DNA from: Micrococcales bacterium
GTDB taxonomy: Bacteria; Actinomycetota; Actinomycetes; S36-B12; UBA10799
Length of the DNA: 64,000 bases
Assembly (NCBI GenBank): GCA_016703125.1
Contig: JADJCR010000005.1
Coordinates: forward strand, 1-64,000
Reading direction: 5' to 3'
Both the position numbers and the translations under genes were made by a program. Position 1 is the first letter of the stretch, and each line of letters starts with the position of its first letter. The notes under the pieces are model-generated. The model did no database searches and had not been told where the DNA came from. It saw only the letters and a list, made by a program, of their open reading frames with translations. This document shows, one piece after another, positions 43,240 through 55,611 of this stretch.

Positions 43240-43997
43240 GTGTGACCATGGCGGCGGCAGCCACTGGCCTGACCAAGATCTACGGAGAGGGTGAGGCGCA
43301 AGTCGTCGCCCTCGACCACGTGGACATCGAGATCGAGCAGGGCCGGTTCACAGCCATCATGGGCCCCTCGGGTTCCGGTAAGTCGACGCTCATGCACTGC
43401 CTGGCGGGACTCGACTCGGTCACCGCGGGCGATGTGCGGATCGGCGAGGCCGAGCTGACCAGCTTGAAGGACAAAGCCCTGACCGAGCTTCGCCGGGACA
43501 AGGTCGGTTTCGTCTTCCAGAGTTTCAACCTGATCCCGACGCTCACTGCGGCGGAGAACATCACGCTGCCCAGGGACATCGCCGGCACGAAGCCCGACCA
43601 GCAGTGGCTCGACGTCATCATCGACACCATCGGACTGCGCTCGCGGCTCACGCACAAACCCAGTGAGCTGTCCGGAGGCCAGCAGCAGCGGGTCGCCTGT
43701 GCGCGGGCGATGGCCAGCCGGCCAGCGATCATCTTCGCCGACGAGCCGACGGGCAACCTCGATTCCCGCAGTGGCGCCGAGGTCCTCGGATTCCTGCGCC
43801 GCAGTGTCGATGAGTTCGGCCAGACCATCGTCATGGTCACCCATGACCCGAACGCCGCGTCGTACGCCCAGCGGGTCGTCTTCCTGGCTGACGGCCGCAT
43901 TGTGGACGAGATGCGCGATCCCACCGCCGAGCGTGTCCTGGACCGCATGAAGCGCTTCGACGTGGAGGGGAACCCGGCCGACGAGCCTGTCAGCTGA
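43236..43997 (+). CDS. ABC transporter ATP-binding protein, MacB/LolD-like
   Basis: The ATPase of an export or envelope ABC system. The 253-residue protein has Walker A (MGPSGSGKSTLMHCLAGLD), the Q-loop (VFQSFNLIPTLTAAENITLP), signature LSGGQQQRVACARAMASRP, Walker B (IIFADEPTGNLD) and the H-loop (VMVTHDPNAAS). PTGNLDSRSGAEV is typical of the MacB/LolD/FtsE group. GTG 43236 overlaps the nuclease stop; ATG 43248 is an alternative. Its stop overlaps the permease start by 1 nt. Confidence 0.92.
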   Translation: MSVTMAAAATGLTKIYGEGEAQVVALDHVDIEIEQGRFTAIMGPSGSGKSTLMHCLAGLDSVTAGDVRIGEAELTSLKDKALTELRRDKVGFVFQSFNLIPTLTAAENITLPRDIAGTKPDQQWLDVIIDTIGLRSRLTHKPSELSGGQQQRVACARAMASRPAIIFADEPTGNLDSRSGAEVLGFLRRSVDEFGQTIVMVTHDPNAASYAQRVVFLADGRIVDEMRDPTAERVLDRMKRFDVEGNPADEPVS

Positions 43998-46543
43998 TGC
44001 TGCGGGCGTCATTGCGCAACCTCGTCGCGCACAAACTCAGGCTGGCGCTGACCGCGCTGTCCATCCTGCTGGCGGTGGCGTTCATCGCCGGGACGTACGT
44101 CTTCACAGATTCGTTGCGCGCCTCGCTGGACACCCTCATCCAGCAGAACCAACCGGACGTCACCGTGCGGCCCGGCAGCGCCGACTTCTCCCGCGAGTTC
44201 GAAGGCTCCGGCCGCAACATCACGGTGCCGACCGCGCTGGTCGACCAGATCGCTGCGATCCCCGGCGTCGAGTCGGTCGTGCCGCAGGTCCAGGCCCCCA
44301 ATGTGGTCGTGCTCGACGCGGATGGCAGACCACTCGGGGCGCAGGAAGGTGGATTCACCGGCGGCACCGCGATCGGTCAGGCGTGGGGGCCGCCGCAGAT
44401 CAACCCCAACGAGATCGTGGCTGGGCGACCTCCCGCCGGGCCGGCGCAGGTCGCCCTCGACGAGGGTTCCGCGGAACAACTCGGCATCTCCCCCGGTGAC
44501 CCGGTGACCCTGCTGGTGCCGTCAGGCCAGCGCCGGGAGTACGCGCTCAGCGGCACGACCCGGCTGCGGACCGCCGGCGGCTTCGGTGTGAGTTTCGTGT
44601 ACTGGGATCTGCCCACCGCGCAGCGAGTCCTGCTCGACCCCGGGCAGGCCACCAGTCTGGCCGTCCTCGCCTCCCCCACCGCGTCGCAGGACGGACTCCA
44701 GCAGGCCATCGCACCGCTGCTCCCACCGGGCGTCGAGGCGGTGACCGGGCAACAACTGGCCGATCAGGTCTCCCGCCAGCTCGATACCGGGCTCGGCTTC
44801 CTCAACACCTTCCTGCTGGTGTTCGCCATCGTGTCCGTGTTCGTCGCCACGTTCCTCATCTACAACACCTTCTCCATGCTGGTGGCGCAGCGCACCCGGG
44901 AACTGGCGTTGCTGCGTGCCATCGGCGCCTCCCGCGGGCAGATCCTGCGCTCCATCCTGATCGAGGCGACCATGGTGGCCGTGATCGCCAGCCTGGCCGG
45001 AATCGTGGTCGGCGGGGCCGTGGCCCGCGGGCTGCAGGTGCTGTTCCAGGCCGCCGGGGCACCCTTTCCGGCGGGCGCCCTGGTCTTCGCACCGCGCACC
45101 ATCGTGGTCGCCCTCGGGGTGGGTCTGCTCATCACGCTGGTCAGTGCCGTCCTCCCGGCTCGCCGGGCGAGCATCATCTCCCCCATGGCGGCGCTGCGTG
45201 ACGAGCAGCCCCGGGTGCGCGGGCTCGGCCGACGGACAGTGATCGGCGGTTTCCTCATCGGTGCCGGCGCCGGATTCGCGGTGATGGCCCCACAACTGAC
45301 CGATTACGGCACCACGAAAGCTGCGCTCATGGGCGGCGTGGGCGCAGCCGGCATCCTGCTGGGGGTGCTTGCGCTGGCCCCCGAACTCGCGCGGCCGGCG
45401 GTTGCGGCCATCGGTGGCGCCTTCCGCGGAGTCGTCGGCCGGCTCGCGCGCGGGAACACCCGTCGCAACCCCCGACGCACAGCAGCCACTGCCGGAGCGC
45501 TGACGATCGGGGTGTGTTTGATGTCAACCATCAGCGTGCTGGCCGCCAGCACCCAGAAGTCGGTCGCCGGCCTGGTGGACCAGGTCATCGGCGCTGACTT
45601 CGTCGTGACCGGCTACGGCTTCCAGCCCTTCTCCGGCGGCGTGGCCGACGCTGTGCGCGCCACCCCCGGCGTGCAGGATGTCGCCGTCGTGCGCCAGGCG
45701 CCGATGCGCGCTCCGGGCGCCGGCGACACCTTGTTGACCGGAGTCGACCCGCAGGACATCCAGAAGGCACTGTCGCTGACAGTGACTGCCGGGTCCTTGG
45801 ACGACCTGCGCTCCGGCGATGTGGCGCTGGACACCGACACCGCGTCCCAGATCGGTGCCGGTGTGGGCACCACCATCCAGGTGCTGTCTGTGGTGGGCCC
45901 GGTCGATCTCGACGTCGCCGCCATCTACGAGGCGGCGGGCGGCTTCACAGGCTACGTCACCGATCTGCGAACGGCCCGCACCCTGGGCGCCTCCGATCAG
46001 GACAGTGTCGTCTACGTCGTGAAGGCCCCTTCGGCAGACGCGCAGGACGTCCAGACCGCGCTCGACGACGCCTTACGGCCCTACCCGAACGTGCAGGTAC
46101 TCGACCAGTCGGCGTTCAAGGCCAGCATTGGCGACCAGATCGGGCAGTTGATCAACTTCCTGTTCGCCCTGCTCGTGCTCGCGGTCCTGATCGCCCTGCT
46201 GGGCATCGTCAACACGCTGGCGCTGAGCGTGTTCGAACGCACCCGGGAGATCGGGCTGCTGCGCGCCGTCGGCATGTCCACGTCCGGCATCCGGCGCACC
46301 ATCGTGCTCGAGGCGTTCATCATCGCTGTGTTCGGGGCCGTGCTCGGCATGGCCGTCGGGGTGGCGTTCGGAGCGATGCTGCAGCGAGTCCTCGCCAGCG
46401 AGGGGATCGACCAGTTCGCCGTCGACACCGGTCAGTTGGCGCTGTTCCTCATCCTGGCGGCCGTCGGTGGCGTCCTGGCCGCCCTGTGGCCGGCCTGGCG
46501 CGGCTCACGCCTGCGGATCCTGGAGGCCATCGCGACCGAGTGA
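43997..46543 (+). CDS. FtsX-like ABC transporter permease, duplicated
   Basis: The membrane partner of the ATPase at 43236. The 848-residue protein has an N-terminal helix (LALTALSILLAVAFIAGTYVF), a large extracytoplasmic domain, two FtsX cores and a final triple of helices. The cores are seen in FLNTFLLVFAIVSVFVATFLIYNTFSMLVAQRTRELALLRAIGAS and LINFLFALLVLAVLIALLGIVNTLALSVFERTREIGLLRAVGMS. The second core repeats the first, so one chain supplies both halves. The substrate is unknown: this family exports lipoproteins, lipids or peptides. The 3' end overlaps the opposing HAD gene by 39 nt. Confidence 0.92.
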   Translation: MLRASLRNLVAHKLRLALTALSILLAVAFIAGTYVFTDSLRASLDTLIQQNQPDVTVRPGSADFSREFEGSGRNITVPTALVDQIAAIPGVESVVPQVQAPNVVVLDADGRPLGAQEGGFTGGTAIGQAWGPPQINPNEIVAGRPPAGPAQVALDEGSAEQLGISPGDPVTLLVPSGQRREYALSGTTRLRTAGGFGVSFVYWDLPTAQRVLLDPGQATSLAVLASPTASQDGLQQAIAPLLPPGVEAVTGQQLADQVSRQLDTGLGFLNTFLLVFAIVSVFVATFLIYNTFSMLVAQRTRELALLRAIGASRGQILRSILIEATMVAVIASLAGIVVGGAVARGLQVLFQAAGAPFPAGALVFAPRTIVVALGVGLLITLVSAVLPARRASIISPMAALRDEQPRVRGLGRRTVIGGFLIGAGAGFAVMAPQLTDYGTTKAALMGGVGAAGILLGVLALAPELARPAVAAIGGAFRGVVGRLARGNTRRNPRRTAATAGALTIGVCLMSTISVLAASTQKSVAGLVDQVIGADFVVTGYGFQPFSGGVADAVRATPGVQDVAVVRQAPMRAPGAGDTLLTGVDPQDIQKALSLTVTAGSLDDLRSGDVALDTDTASQIGAGVGTTIQVLSVVGPVDLDVAAIYEAAGGFTGYVTDLRTARTLGASDQDSVVYVVKAPSADAQDVQTALDDALRPYPNVQVLDQSAFKASIGDQIGQLINFLFALLVLAVLIALLGIVNTLALSVFERTREIGLLRAVGMSTSGIRRTIVLEAFIIAVFGAVLGMAVGVAFGAMLQRVLASEGIDQFAVDTGQLALFLILAAVGGVLAALWPAWRGSRLRILEAIATE

Positions 46544-47160
46544 ACCGACGGTGATGTCGCTCAGCGATTCGACCCGCCACAATCTGGGATCGTCCTGGCC
46601 CGCCATCGAGGCCCCGACGCCCACGACCAGGCATCCTGCGGCGAGCCCGCCGGCGGCCCCGGTGGGGCTGTCCTCGATCACCCAGGTGGCCTGCGGGTCG
46701 GCGCCCAGCATGTCGCATGCCCGCAGGTACGGCTGTGGGTCGGGCTTGGGCCTTTCGATCTCCGTGGAACTCACCGTCACATCGGGCTGCACGTCCATGT
46801 TGACCACGAGGAGGTCCAGCAACACCCGCCAGGAGTTGCTCACGATGGCTGTGGGGATGCCCTGCGAGCGGGCCGCGGCCAGTAGTTCCGCGCCCCCGGC
46901 ATCCAGTGCGCCCGCTGGGTGGCGACCCGGTGCTCGATCTCGGTCACGAGGATCCGCGCGATGTGCCCGGGCTCGCCGCCGGTGCGCGCGGCGATGTGAT
47001 CGACGACCCGTTCCAGAGGGCCACCGATGCTGTGGGTCTGATCCTCCGGTGTCCACTCGTGGCCGAAGTACGCCATGGTGTCCTGCTGGGCCGCCTCCCA
47101 CAACACCTCGCTGTCCAGCAAGGTGCCGTCGAGGTCGAAGAGGATCGCGTCAGGTGGCGT
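46505..47160 (-). CDS. HAD-superfamily phosphatase, one frameshift
   Basis: A Cof/beta-phosphoglucomutase-like HAD hydrolase of about 215 residues acting on a small phosphorylated metabolite. Motif I is FDLDGTLLDSEVLWE, motif II IPTAIVSNSW, motif III KPDPQPYLRACDMLG and motif IV VIEDSPTGAAGGLAAG. One indel near 46905 changes the frame between HRVATQR and ALDAGGAELLAA. The start is unclear: the frame opens just inside the metH 3' end, without a clear ATG or GTG, so translation may couple to metH. A HAD gene directly after metH is common in actinobacteria. Confidence 0.82.
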
Positions 47161-50100
47161 TGAAATACGTCGCCTCCGGGTGGTGGAAGATGATCGCCGA
47201 GGTTGACTGCTCGGGGTCCAACTGGAACTCCTCGGACAACGTCACGCCGATCCGTTCGGCTCCCAGCAGCTCGCACAGCGGCTTCTGCTGGCTCAGATCC
47301 GGGCAGGCGGGGTATCCGAAGGAGAACCGTTCGCCCCGGTACTTCTGCTTGAGGATCTGCGCGACATCTGCGGCATCCCCGCCGGCGATGCCGAGCTCCG
47401 TGCGCACGCGGGCGTGCCAGTACTCCGCGAGCGCCTCGGTGAGCTGCACGGACAGCCCGTGCAACTCGAGGTAGTCACGGTAGGCGTTCTGCTCGAACAA
47501 CACCGCGGTCTCCTGGGCGATGCGTCTGCCCATGGTGACGATCTGCAGTGCCACCACGTCGCCGTCAGGCCGCACGTAATCGCTCAGGCACAAGTGCCGG
47601 CCGCGTTTCTGGCGCGGAAAGTCGAAGCGCGCGATGTCCCGTTGCGGGTCATCGGGATCGCCGATGACCACACTGTTGCCGTCCGCTCGCGCGGGCCAGT
47701 AGCCGTAGATCACGGCGGCCTCCAGCAGTCCCTCGCTGGTGACCCGGTTCAGCCACGAGCGCAGGCGGGGATGACCCTCGGTCGCCACGAGTTCCTCGTA
47801 GTCGGGCCCGGACTTGCCGGGACTCAGGCCCCATTGACCGCGGAACAACGCACGCTCGTCCAGATACGCCACGTAGTCCTTGAGCGCTATCCCCTTGACG
47901 ATCCGGTCACCCCAGAAGGGTGGGTTGGGCACGGCGGTGTCACGCGCGACGTCGGAAACGGCGTCGGGGTCCTCCGCGGCCATGGGCCGGGTGACCGTGC
48001 GTACCCGGCGCTGTCTGCGTTCCGGCAGCGCGGCACCGGGCTCGCCGCGCTTGACCGCCATCACGGAGTCCATGAGGGCCAGCCCTCGAAGGCGTCCTTG
48101 GCGTAGCGCCCCTCCCCGGCGTACACATCGGCGAGGTCCTGCTCCACGAATGCCCGCGTCAGCGCCGCGCCACCCAGCAGCACGGGCCACCGGTCGGAGA
48201 CCCCGCGGGTGTTCATCTCCTCCAGGTTCTCCTTCATGATCACCGTGGACTTCACGAGCAGGCCGGACATCCCGATCGCGTCTGCGCGGGACTCCTCGGC
48301 GGCCTGCAGGATCGCCGCGATCGGTTGCTTGATCCCGATGTTGACCACGGAGTAGCCGTTGTTGGTCAGGATGATATCGACCAGGTTCTTACCGATGTCG
48401 TGAACGTCGCCCTTGACCGTGGCCAGCACGATCGTGCCTTTGCCCGACTCGTCGGACTTCTCCATGTGGGGTTCGAGGTGCGCAACCGCGGCCTTCATCA
48501 CCTCGGCGCTCTGCAGCACGAACGGCAACTGCATCTGGCCGGAGCCGAACAGGTCGCCCACCGTGCGCATCCCGGCCAGCAGGACGTCGTTGATGATCTC
48601 GAGGCCGGGTCTGGCCCAACGCCTCGTCCAGGTCGGCCTGCAGCCCGTTCTCCTCGGCGTCGATGATGCGGCGCTGCAGGCGTTCGTCCAACGGCAACGC
48701 GGCCAGGTCGGCCGCGCGGCCTCGGCGCTCCGGCCGTGGCGCCCTCGAACACCGCCAGGAAGTGCTGAGCGGATCGTGCGCAGGTCCCGGCGTCGTCGTA
48801 CTGGCGCCGGTCGTAGATCAGGTCGAGGGCGGCGTGCCGCTGCTCCTCGGGGATGCGGTTCAGCGGCAGGATCTTCGACGCGTGCACGATCGCGCTGGTC
48901 ATGCCCGCCTCGACCAGCTCATGCAGGAACACCGAGTTGAGCACCTGGCGTGCCGCCGGTGACAGTCCGAACGAGACGTTGGAGACGCCCAACGTGGTCT
49001 GGACCCGAGGGTGTTTGCGCTTGACCTCGCGGATGGCCTCGAGCGTCTCGATGGCATCGCGACGGGTCTCGTCCTGCCCGGTGGCGATGGGGAAGGTCAG
49101 GGTGTCGACGACGATGTCCGGACCCGCATGCCCCAGTTGCCGACCAGGTCCGCGATGAGCCGCGCGGCGACGCGGACCTTCCACTCCCCGGTGCGGGCCT
49201 GGCCCTCCTCATCGATGGTCAGCGCCACCACCGCGGCACCGTGCTGCTGGACCAGCGGCATGATCCGCTGGAACCGGGATCCGGGCCCATCGCCGTCCTC
49301 GTAGTTCACCGAGTTCACGATCGCTCGCCCCCCGAGGTGCTCGAGGCCGGCACGCAGCACCTCGGGCTCGGTCGAGTCGAGCATGATCGGCAGGGTCGAG
49401 GCGGTGGCCAGACGCGACGCGAACTCGCTCATGTCGGCCGCCCCGTCCCGGCCGACGTAGTCCACACACACGTCGAGCACGTGGGCGCCGTCGGCGATCT
49501 GGGCCCGGGCGATCTCGACGCAGTCGTCCCAGGCTGGGCGAGCATCGCCTCGCGGAACCGCTTGGACCCGTTGGCGTTGGTGCGCTCGCCGATCGACAGG
49601 AACGCTGGTGTCCTGATCGAAGGGCACCGACTGGTACAGGAACGACCGAGGCCGGGGCCGCGGTCGCCGGTCCACCGGCCGCGCCGGCACCCGCTCGACC
49701 ACCAGGCCCAGGTGCTCCGGGGTTGTCCCGCAGCAGCCGCCGATGAGGTTGAGGCCGTATTCGGACACGAACGTCTCGTGGGCGTCCGCAAGCTCCCCGG
49801 GGGTCAGCGGGTACGCAGCCCCGTCCGGGGTGAGTTCGGGCAGCCCGGCGTTGGGCATGCACGTCAGGTAGATGCCCGCGTGCCGGCTCAAGTAGCGGAG
49901 GTGCTCGCCCATCTCGGTGGGGCCGGTGGCGCAGTTGAGCCCGATGACGTCGATGCCCATCGGCTGCAGCGCGGCCAGGGCCGCGCCGATCTCGGAGCCC
50001 AGCAGCATCGCGCCGTTGGTCTCGACGGTGACGCTGACCAGGATCGGGATGCGCCGCTGCAGGTCGGCCATGGCCGCATGGCTGCCCAGTACCGCGGCTT

Positions 50101-50598
50101 TGGCCTGCAGCAGGTCCTGGCTGGTCTCGATCAGGACGGCGTCCACGCCGCCCTCGAGCATCCCGAGCACCTGCTGGGTGTACGCATCGCGCAGTGTGGC
50201 GAACGGTGCGTGGCCCAATGTGGGCAGTTTCGTGCCAGGACCCACCGAACCCAGGACGTACCGCGGGTGGTCCGCGCTGGACCACTCCCGCGCGGCGTCA
50301 GCGGCGATCTGCGCCCCGGCGCGCCAGTTCCTGGATCCGGTCGACGATGCCGTACTCGGCCAGATTGGCCCAGTTGGCGCCGAAGGTGTTGGTCTCGACG
50401 GCATCGACGCCGACGTCGAAGTACGCGCGATGCACGCCAGCGGATGACATCGGGCCGGGTGACGTTGAGGACCTCGTTGCAGCCGTCGTGCCCCTGGAAG
50501 TCGTCCAGCGTCAAGTCGTCGGCCTGCAGCATCGTCCCCGTCGCCCCGTCGGCGATGACGACACGTCGCGACAGGGCTGTCAGCAAGTCCTCAGGCAT
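47150..50598 (-). CDS. metH: Cobalamin-dependent methionine synthase, at least eight frameshifts
   Basis: MetH transfers a methyl group from methyltetrahydrofolate through B12 to homocysteine. All modules are present in order. The homocysteine domain starts MPEDLLTALSRRVVIADGATGTML and holds the zinc ligands in LIGGCCGTTPEH. The folate domain has SIGERTNANGSKRFREAML and VLDVCVDYVGRDG. The B12 domain has the cobalt His motif VKGDVHDIGKNLVDIIL, and the activation domain ends FSFGYPACPDLSQQKPL..FHHPEATYF. The joined length of about 1,150 residues is right. Frame changes lie near 50435, 50320, 49610, 49540, 49135, 48750, 48620 and 48090. The gene is either broken or in a low-quality stretch; the fully conserved motifs favour the latter. 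Confidence 0.85.
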
Positions 50599-50682
50599 GG
50601 TGCCCCCAGCCTACGCAGCGCGCTGGGACACCCCGGTGCCGGTGGTTCGCGCGAAGCGCCGCGAGCCGTGATTCCCCGAGCG

Positions 50683-52285
50683 TCAGCGCTGATGCTCCCG
50701 GTAGCGGCGGGCGAGGGCTTGCGTGGAACTGTCCAGCCCGGTGTCAGCGCCGTCGCCGCTGAGCAGCGGCGCGATCTTCTTGGCCATGACCTTGCCGAGT
50801 TCCACCCCCCACTGGTCGAACGGGTTGATGCCCCACACGACACCCTGGGTGAACACGCTGTGCTCGTACAGCGCGACCAGCCGCCCAGAGCGAACGGGGT
50901 CGAGGCGGTCGGCCATGATCACGCTGCAGGGGCGGTTGCCGGGCATGACCTTGTGCTCCACCAGCTGGTGCGGTGCGCCGTCGGCCACCACCTCCTCGGC
51001 CGTCCGGCCGAACGCCAACACCGCGGCCTGGGCCAGCACGCTGGCGACCAGCAGGTCGTGGCTGGTCGCGGCCGGCAGGGGTTCACCGGCTCCGAGGAAG
51101 AAGATCACGTCGCACGGGATGACGCTCGTCCCCTGGTGGATCAACTGGTAGAACGAGTGCTGGCCATTGGTGCCCGGCTCGCCCCAGAAGATCGCGCCGG
51201 TGTCCACGCCCACCGGCTCGCCATCCAGCCGCACGGACTTGCCGTTGGACTCCATGGTCAGCTGCTGCAGATAGGCCGGGAACCGCGACAGGTACTGCTC
51301 ATAAGGCAGCACGGCCACTGTCGGGCAGTCCAGGAAGTTGCGGTTCCAGACGCTGATCAGTCCCATCAGCAGGGGCAGATTGGCCGCGGGTGGTGCGGTG
51401 CGGAAGTGCTCGTCCATGGCATGGAATCCGGCCAGCATGTCATCGAAGTTGGCTGCACCGATCGCGAGCATGGTGGACAGCCCGATCGCGGAGTCCATCG
51501 AGTAGCGGCCGCCCACCCAGTCCCAGAAACCGAACATGTTGGCGGTGTCGATCCCGAAGGCGGTCACCGCCTCGGCGTTCGTGGACACGGCGACGAAGTG
51601 CTTCGCCACCGCGGCATCCTGACCCAGCCCCGCCAGCAGCCAGTCGCGGGCCGCGGCGCATTCGTCATCGTCTCCAACGTCGTGAACGTCTTGGACGAGA
51701 CGACGAACAGGGTCTCCTGCGGGTCGAGGTCGATGACGGCCTCCACGAAGTCGGTGCCGTCGACATTGGACACGAACCGGAACGTCATGTCCCGGCGGGA
51801 GTAGTGCTTCAGGGCCTCGTAGGCCATCACCGGCCCGAGGTCCGATCCCCCGATCCCGATGTTGACCACGTTGCGGATGGGTTTGCCAGTGTGTCCGCCC
51901 CACTCACCGGACCTGAACCCGGTCGCTGAACGCCTTCATGCGGTCGAGCACCGCGTGGACCTCGGCGACGACATCCACGCCGTCCACCTCCAGCACGGCG
52001 TCCTGGGGCATGCGCAGGGCGACGTGCAGGACCGCACGGTCCTCGGTCACGTTGATGTGCTCGCCGGCGAACATCGCATCACGACGCCCCGGCAGGTCCC
52101 CGCGTCGGGCAAGGCCACCAGCAGGTCCACCGCTGCGCTGTGACCCCGCTGCTGGGAGTAGTCCAGGGCGAGTCCGGCTCCCTCGACGACCACTCCCCGC
52201 GAGGGCGGCTCGGTGTCGAACAGTTCGCGCAGGGTTCCGTGGAATGCGCGGCGAGGTCCTGCCAGCGGTCACGGGTCCTGCTCAC
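50683..52285 (-). CDS. pgi: Glucose-6-phosphate isomerase, four frameshifts
   Basis: This interconverts glucose-6-phosphate and fructose-6-phosphate. The N-terminus reads MSRTRDRWQDLAAHSTEP, then in other frames LRELFDTEPPSRG, AMFAGEHINVTEDRAVLHVALR, VVNIGIGGSDLGPVMAYEALKHY, VSSKTFTTLETMTNA and the long C-terminal part with NMFGFWDWVGGRYSMDSAIGL, GEPGTNGQHSFYQLIHQGT and GVVWGINPFDQWGVELGK. Catalytic Glu, His and Lys positions are all kept. Frame changes occur near 52232, 52095, 51910 and 51655. The gene is central to glycolysis, and gnd next to it suggests a shared pentose-phosphate role. Sequence error is the simplest reading. Confidence 0.88.
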
Positions 52286-52427
52286 TGACTGTGCTCCTCC
52301 AACGGGTCACCATCGTGCAAGCTCGCCGGGTGGCGTGTCCTACGTTCGACAGTCAATCAATGCCACGGTTTGCCCGGAAATCCTGGTGCGGTCGTCGAAG
52401 GAGTGCAGACGTGCCACGGATTCCCCG

Positions 52428-53450
<1,023 letters not shown>

Positions 53451-53526
53451 TCGCCCACCGACCAGCGTGACAGCCCGGTTGGGCGTCCCCGGACGTACGG
53501 ATCCTAGCCGCCCGGTCCCAGGAGTG

Positions 53527-54748
53527 TCAGGCCACCCCGAGGAATGCGTCCACGGCGCGCGACATCAACCCCGGACCGGCGGGGTCGTCGCCGCCACGCA
53601 GGTGCTGTTCCTGCGCCCACGCGTCCACCACCGACAGCGCCTGCGGGGTGTCGAGGTCGTCGGCCAGGGCTCGCGCCAATTCGGACACGGTCGCCCGCGA
53701 GGACGGTCCCGTGGGCTGCGACAGGGCGCCCGCGCCAGGTTTCCAGGCGGCGTTGCGCCTGCGTCAGCAGATCCGCCGACCAGGGCCAGTCGGCGCGGTA
53801 CGACTGCGAGAGGATGGCCAGTCGGACGGCCATCGGATCCACACCCGATTCCCGCAGTTGCGACACGAAGACCAGATTGCCCAGGGACTTGCTCATCTTC
53901 TCGCCCTCGTAGGACACCATCGGCGCGTGCAGGTAGTGGCGGGCGAACGGCCACCCTTCAAGCACTTCACCTTGCGCAGCGCTCATCTCGTGGTGCGGGA
54001 AGATCAGGTCCGTGCCGCCGCCCTGCAGGTCGAAACCGGGGCCGAGCAGGTCCAGTGCGATCGTCGCGCACTCGATGTGCCACCCGGGACGCCCTGGACC
54101 CAACGGGCTGTCCCACGACGGGTGGCCCTCCCGGGGGGCCTGCCACAACAGCGGATCGACCGGGTTCGCCTTCCCGGCCCGCTCCGGGTCGCCGCCGCGC
54201 TGCCCGGAGATCTCGATCATGTCCGGATCGTCGAGGTGGCTCACGCTGCCGAAGCGCGCTGCCGATGAGACCGCGAAGTAGAGGTCGTCATCCACGGCGT
54301 ACGCCGCACCGGCGTCGCGCAGTTGCACCACCCGAGCGGCGGCGTCGTCGATCGTCTCCACCGCCCCGACCAGATCCGTGGGTGGCAGCACCCGCAGGCT
54401 GACCATGTCGTCGCGGAACCGCTGGATCTCGAAGTCCGCCAACTCCTGCCAGTCCACGCCGTCCCGGGCCGCACGCTCCAGCAGGGGGTCGTCGATGTCG
54501 GTGACGTTCTGCACGTAGCGCACGGTGTGCCCGGTGCTCAGCCAGAAGCGGTGCACGATGTCGAACAGGACGTACGTTGCCGCGTGCCCGATGTGCGTGG
54601 CGTCGTAAGGCGTGATCCCGCAGACGTACATGCGCGCCTCCTGCCCAGGCGTCAGGGGTCGCACCGCCCCGGTGGCGGTGTCGAACGCGGTCAGATCGAG
54701 TTCGAAGGGGGGCAGCGCAGGAACGGTCTCAGCAGGCCAGGAACGCAC
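53527..54748 (-). CDS. mshC: Cysteine:GlcN-Ins ligase MshC of mycothiol synthesis, one frameshift
   Basis: MshC joins cysteine to glucosaminyl-inositol through a cysteinyl adenylate, the third enzymatic step of mycothiol synthesis. The protein resembles cysteinyl-tRNA synthetase but is shorter (about 406 residues) and lacks the anticodon domain. The zinc Cys and HIGH motif lie in YVCGITPYDATHIGHAATY, GWHIECATIAL holds the second zinc ligands, LIFPHHEMSAAQ the third, and KMSKSLGNLVF the KMSKS loop. One indel near 53740 separates the last 70 residues (SELARALADDLDTPQALSV, FLGVA). GTG or ATG near 54748 starts it. Its neighbours on the same strand are its constant companions in actinobacteria. 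Confidence 0.93.
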
Positions 54749-54858
54749 GCCTCGAGCCTAACGCCGTCCGTGGCAACTGCTTGCCGAGGTGGCCCTGCAT
54801 ACAGAGCTGGGCGTCCTCTCACCCTGGAGAACCGACTCCATGCTGACCTGGACATGAC

Positions 54859-55611
54859 TCAGATGATCGGCCAGGGCAACGCAGGCCAGTCCCCGGTGGG
54901 TGCCGGGAAGGTCCGGGCCTCCAGCAGTGCCTGGGCGCGCCGGACCGTGTGACGCACCTCGGCGAGGGTCAACCATTCCTCGAGTGCGTCGAAGTCCGGC
55001 AGTGCCGAGGCGAGCCGCTCGAGCAGATCGTCGGCGATCGCTGCGCCGGCCAATCCCCACAGGACTGTTCGCAGTTTCGGGTCGGTGTGGAACGTTACGC
55101 CGTGGTCGATGCCGTAGAGCCCGTGCTCGGTGCGCAGCAAGTGGCCGCCCTTGCGGTCGGCGTTGTTGTTCACGACGTCGAAGATGATGATCTGCGCCGT
55201 CGCCGTGTCATCGCGATGGGCCACCACGACCGGGCCGTCCTCGGTCTGGGCGTCCACCACGGAGATCCATCCCGGCGGCACCTGGTTGGGCGGGAAGACC
55301 CCGAGGTCGACCGACCCCCCGACCCACTCCTGCACGATCCCGGCGCCGGCTGGACCGTGCTCACGCCATGCTGTGACGGGGACCAGGCCCCAGCCGAGGA
55401 GTCCGTCAAGCACCGCCGCGGCTTTCTCCCGGCGGCATAGGGTTCCGGACGGGAAGTCCCACAGCGGCCGCTCCCCCGCCTGCGGCTTGTACACCACCCG
55501 GACCGGACCGTCCGGAGCGTCGACGCTGCACAGCAGAGCGTTGTTCGAGGAGTCCGGAAGCCGGCCCAGCACGTGCAGCGGGGCATCGCGCAGGAGCGCC
55601 TCGCGGTTCAT
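54859..55611 (-). CDS. SCO1664-family protein (kinase-like fold), unknown function
   Basis: A conserved actinobacterial protein of 250 residues. Segments VRVVYKPQAGERPLWDFPSG, GIVQEWVGGSVDLG and IIIFDVVNNNADRKGGHLLR, and YGIDHGVTFHTDPKLRTVLWG, resemble the phosphatidylinositol 3/4-kinase fold, with Lys (VYKP), Asn (NNNADRK) and Asp (GIDHG) where ATP and metal ligands would lie. The function is not established. ATG 55611 overlaps the DUF3090 stop by 4 nt. It lies upstream of mshC in a block kept across actinobacteria, so a link to mycothiol or tRNA metabolism is possible but unproven. Confidence 0.85.
   Translation of the reverse strand: MNREALLRDAPLHVLGRLPDSSNNALLCSVDAPDGPVRVVYKPQAGERPLWDFPSGTLCRREKAAAVLDGLLGWGLVPVTAWREHGPAGAGIVQEWVGGSVDLGVFPPNQVPPGWISVVDAQTEDGPVVVAHRDDTATAQIIIFDVVNNNADRKGGHLLRTEHGLYGIDHGVTFHTDPKLRTVLWGLAGAAIADDLLERLASALPDFDALEEWLTLAEVRHTVRRAQALLEARTFPAPTGDWPALPWPII

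Noticed and set aside
47150..50598. Separate genes for each open frame in the metH region
   Set aside because: Consecutive frames carry successive MetH domains in the right order without gaps, so they are one gene broken by indels.
50599..50682. Cobalamin riboswitch before metH
   Set aside because: Only 84 bp separate metH from the pgi stop, too little for a B12 riboswitch, and no B12-box-like sequence is visible.
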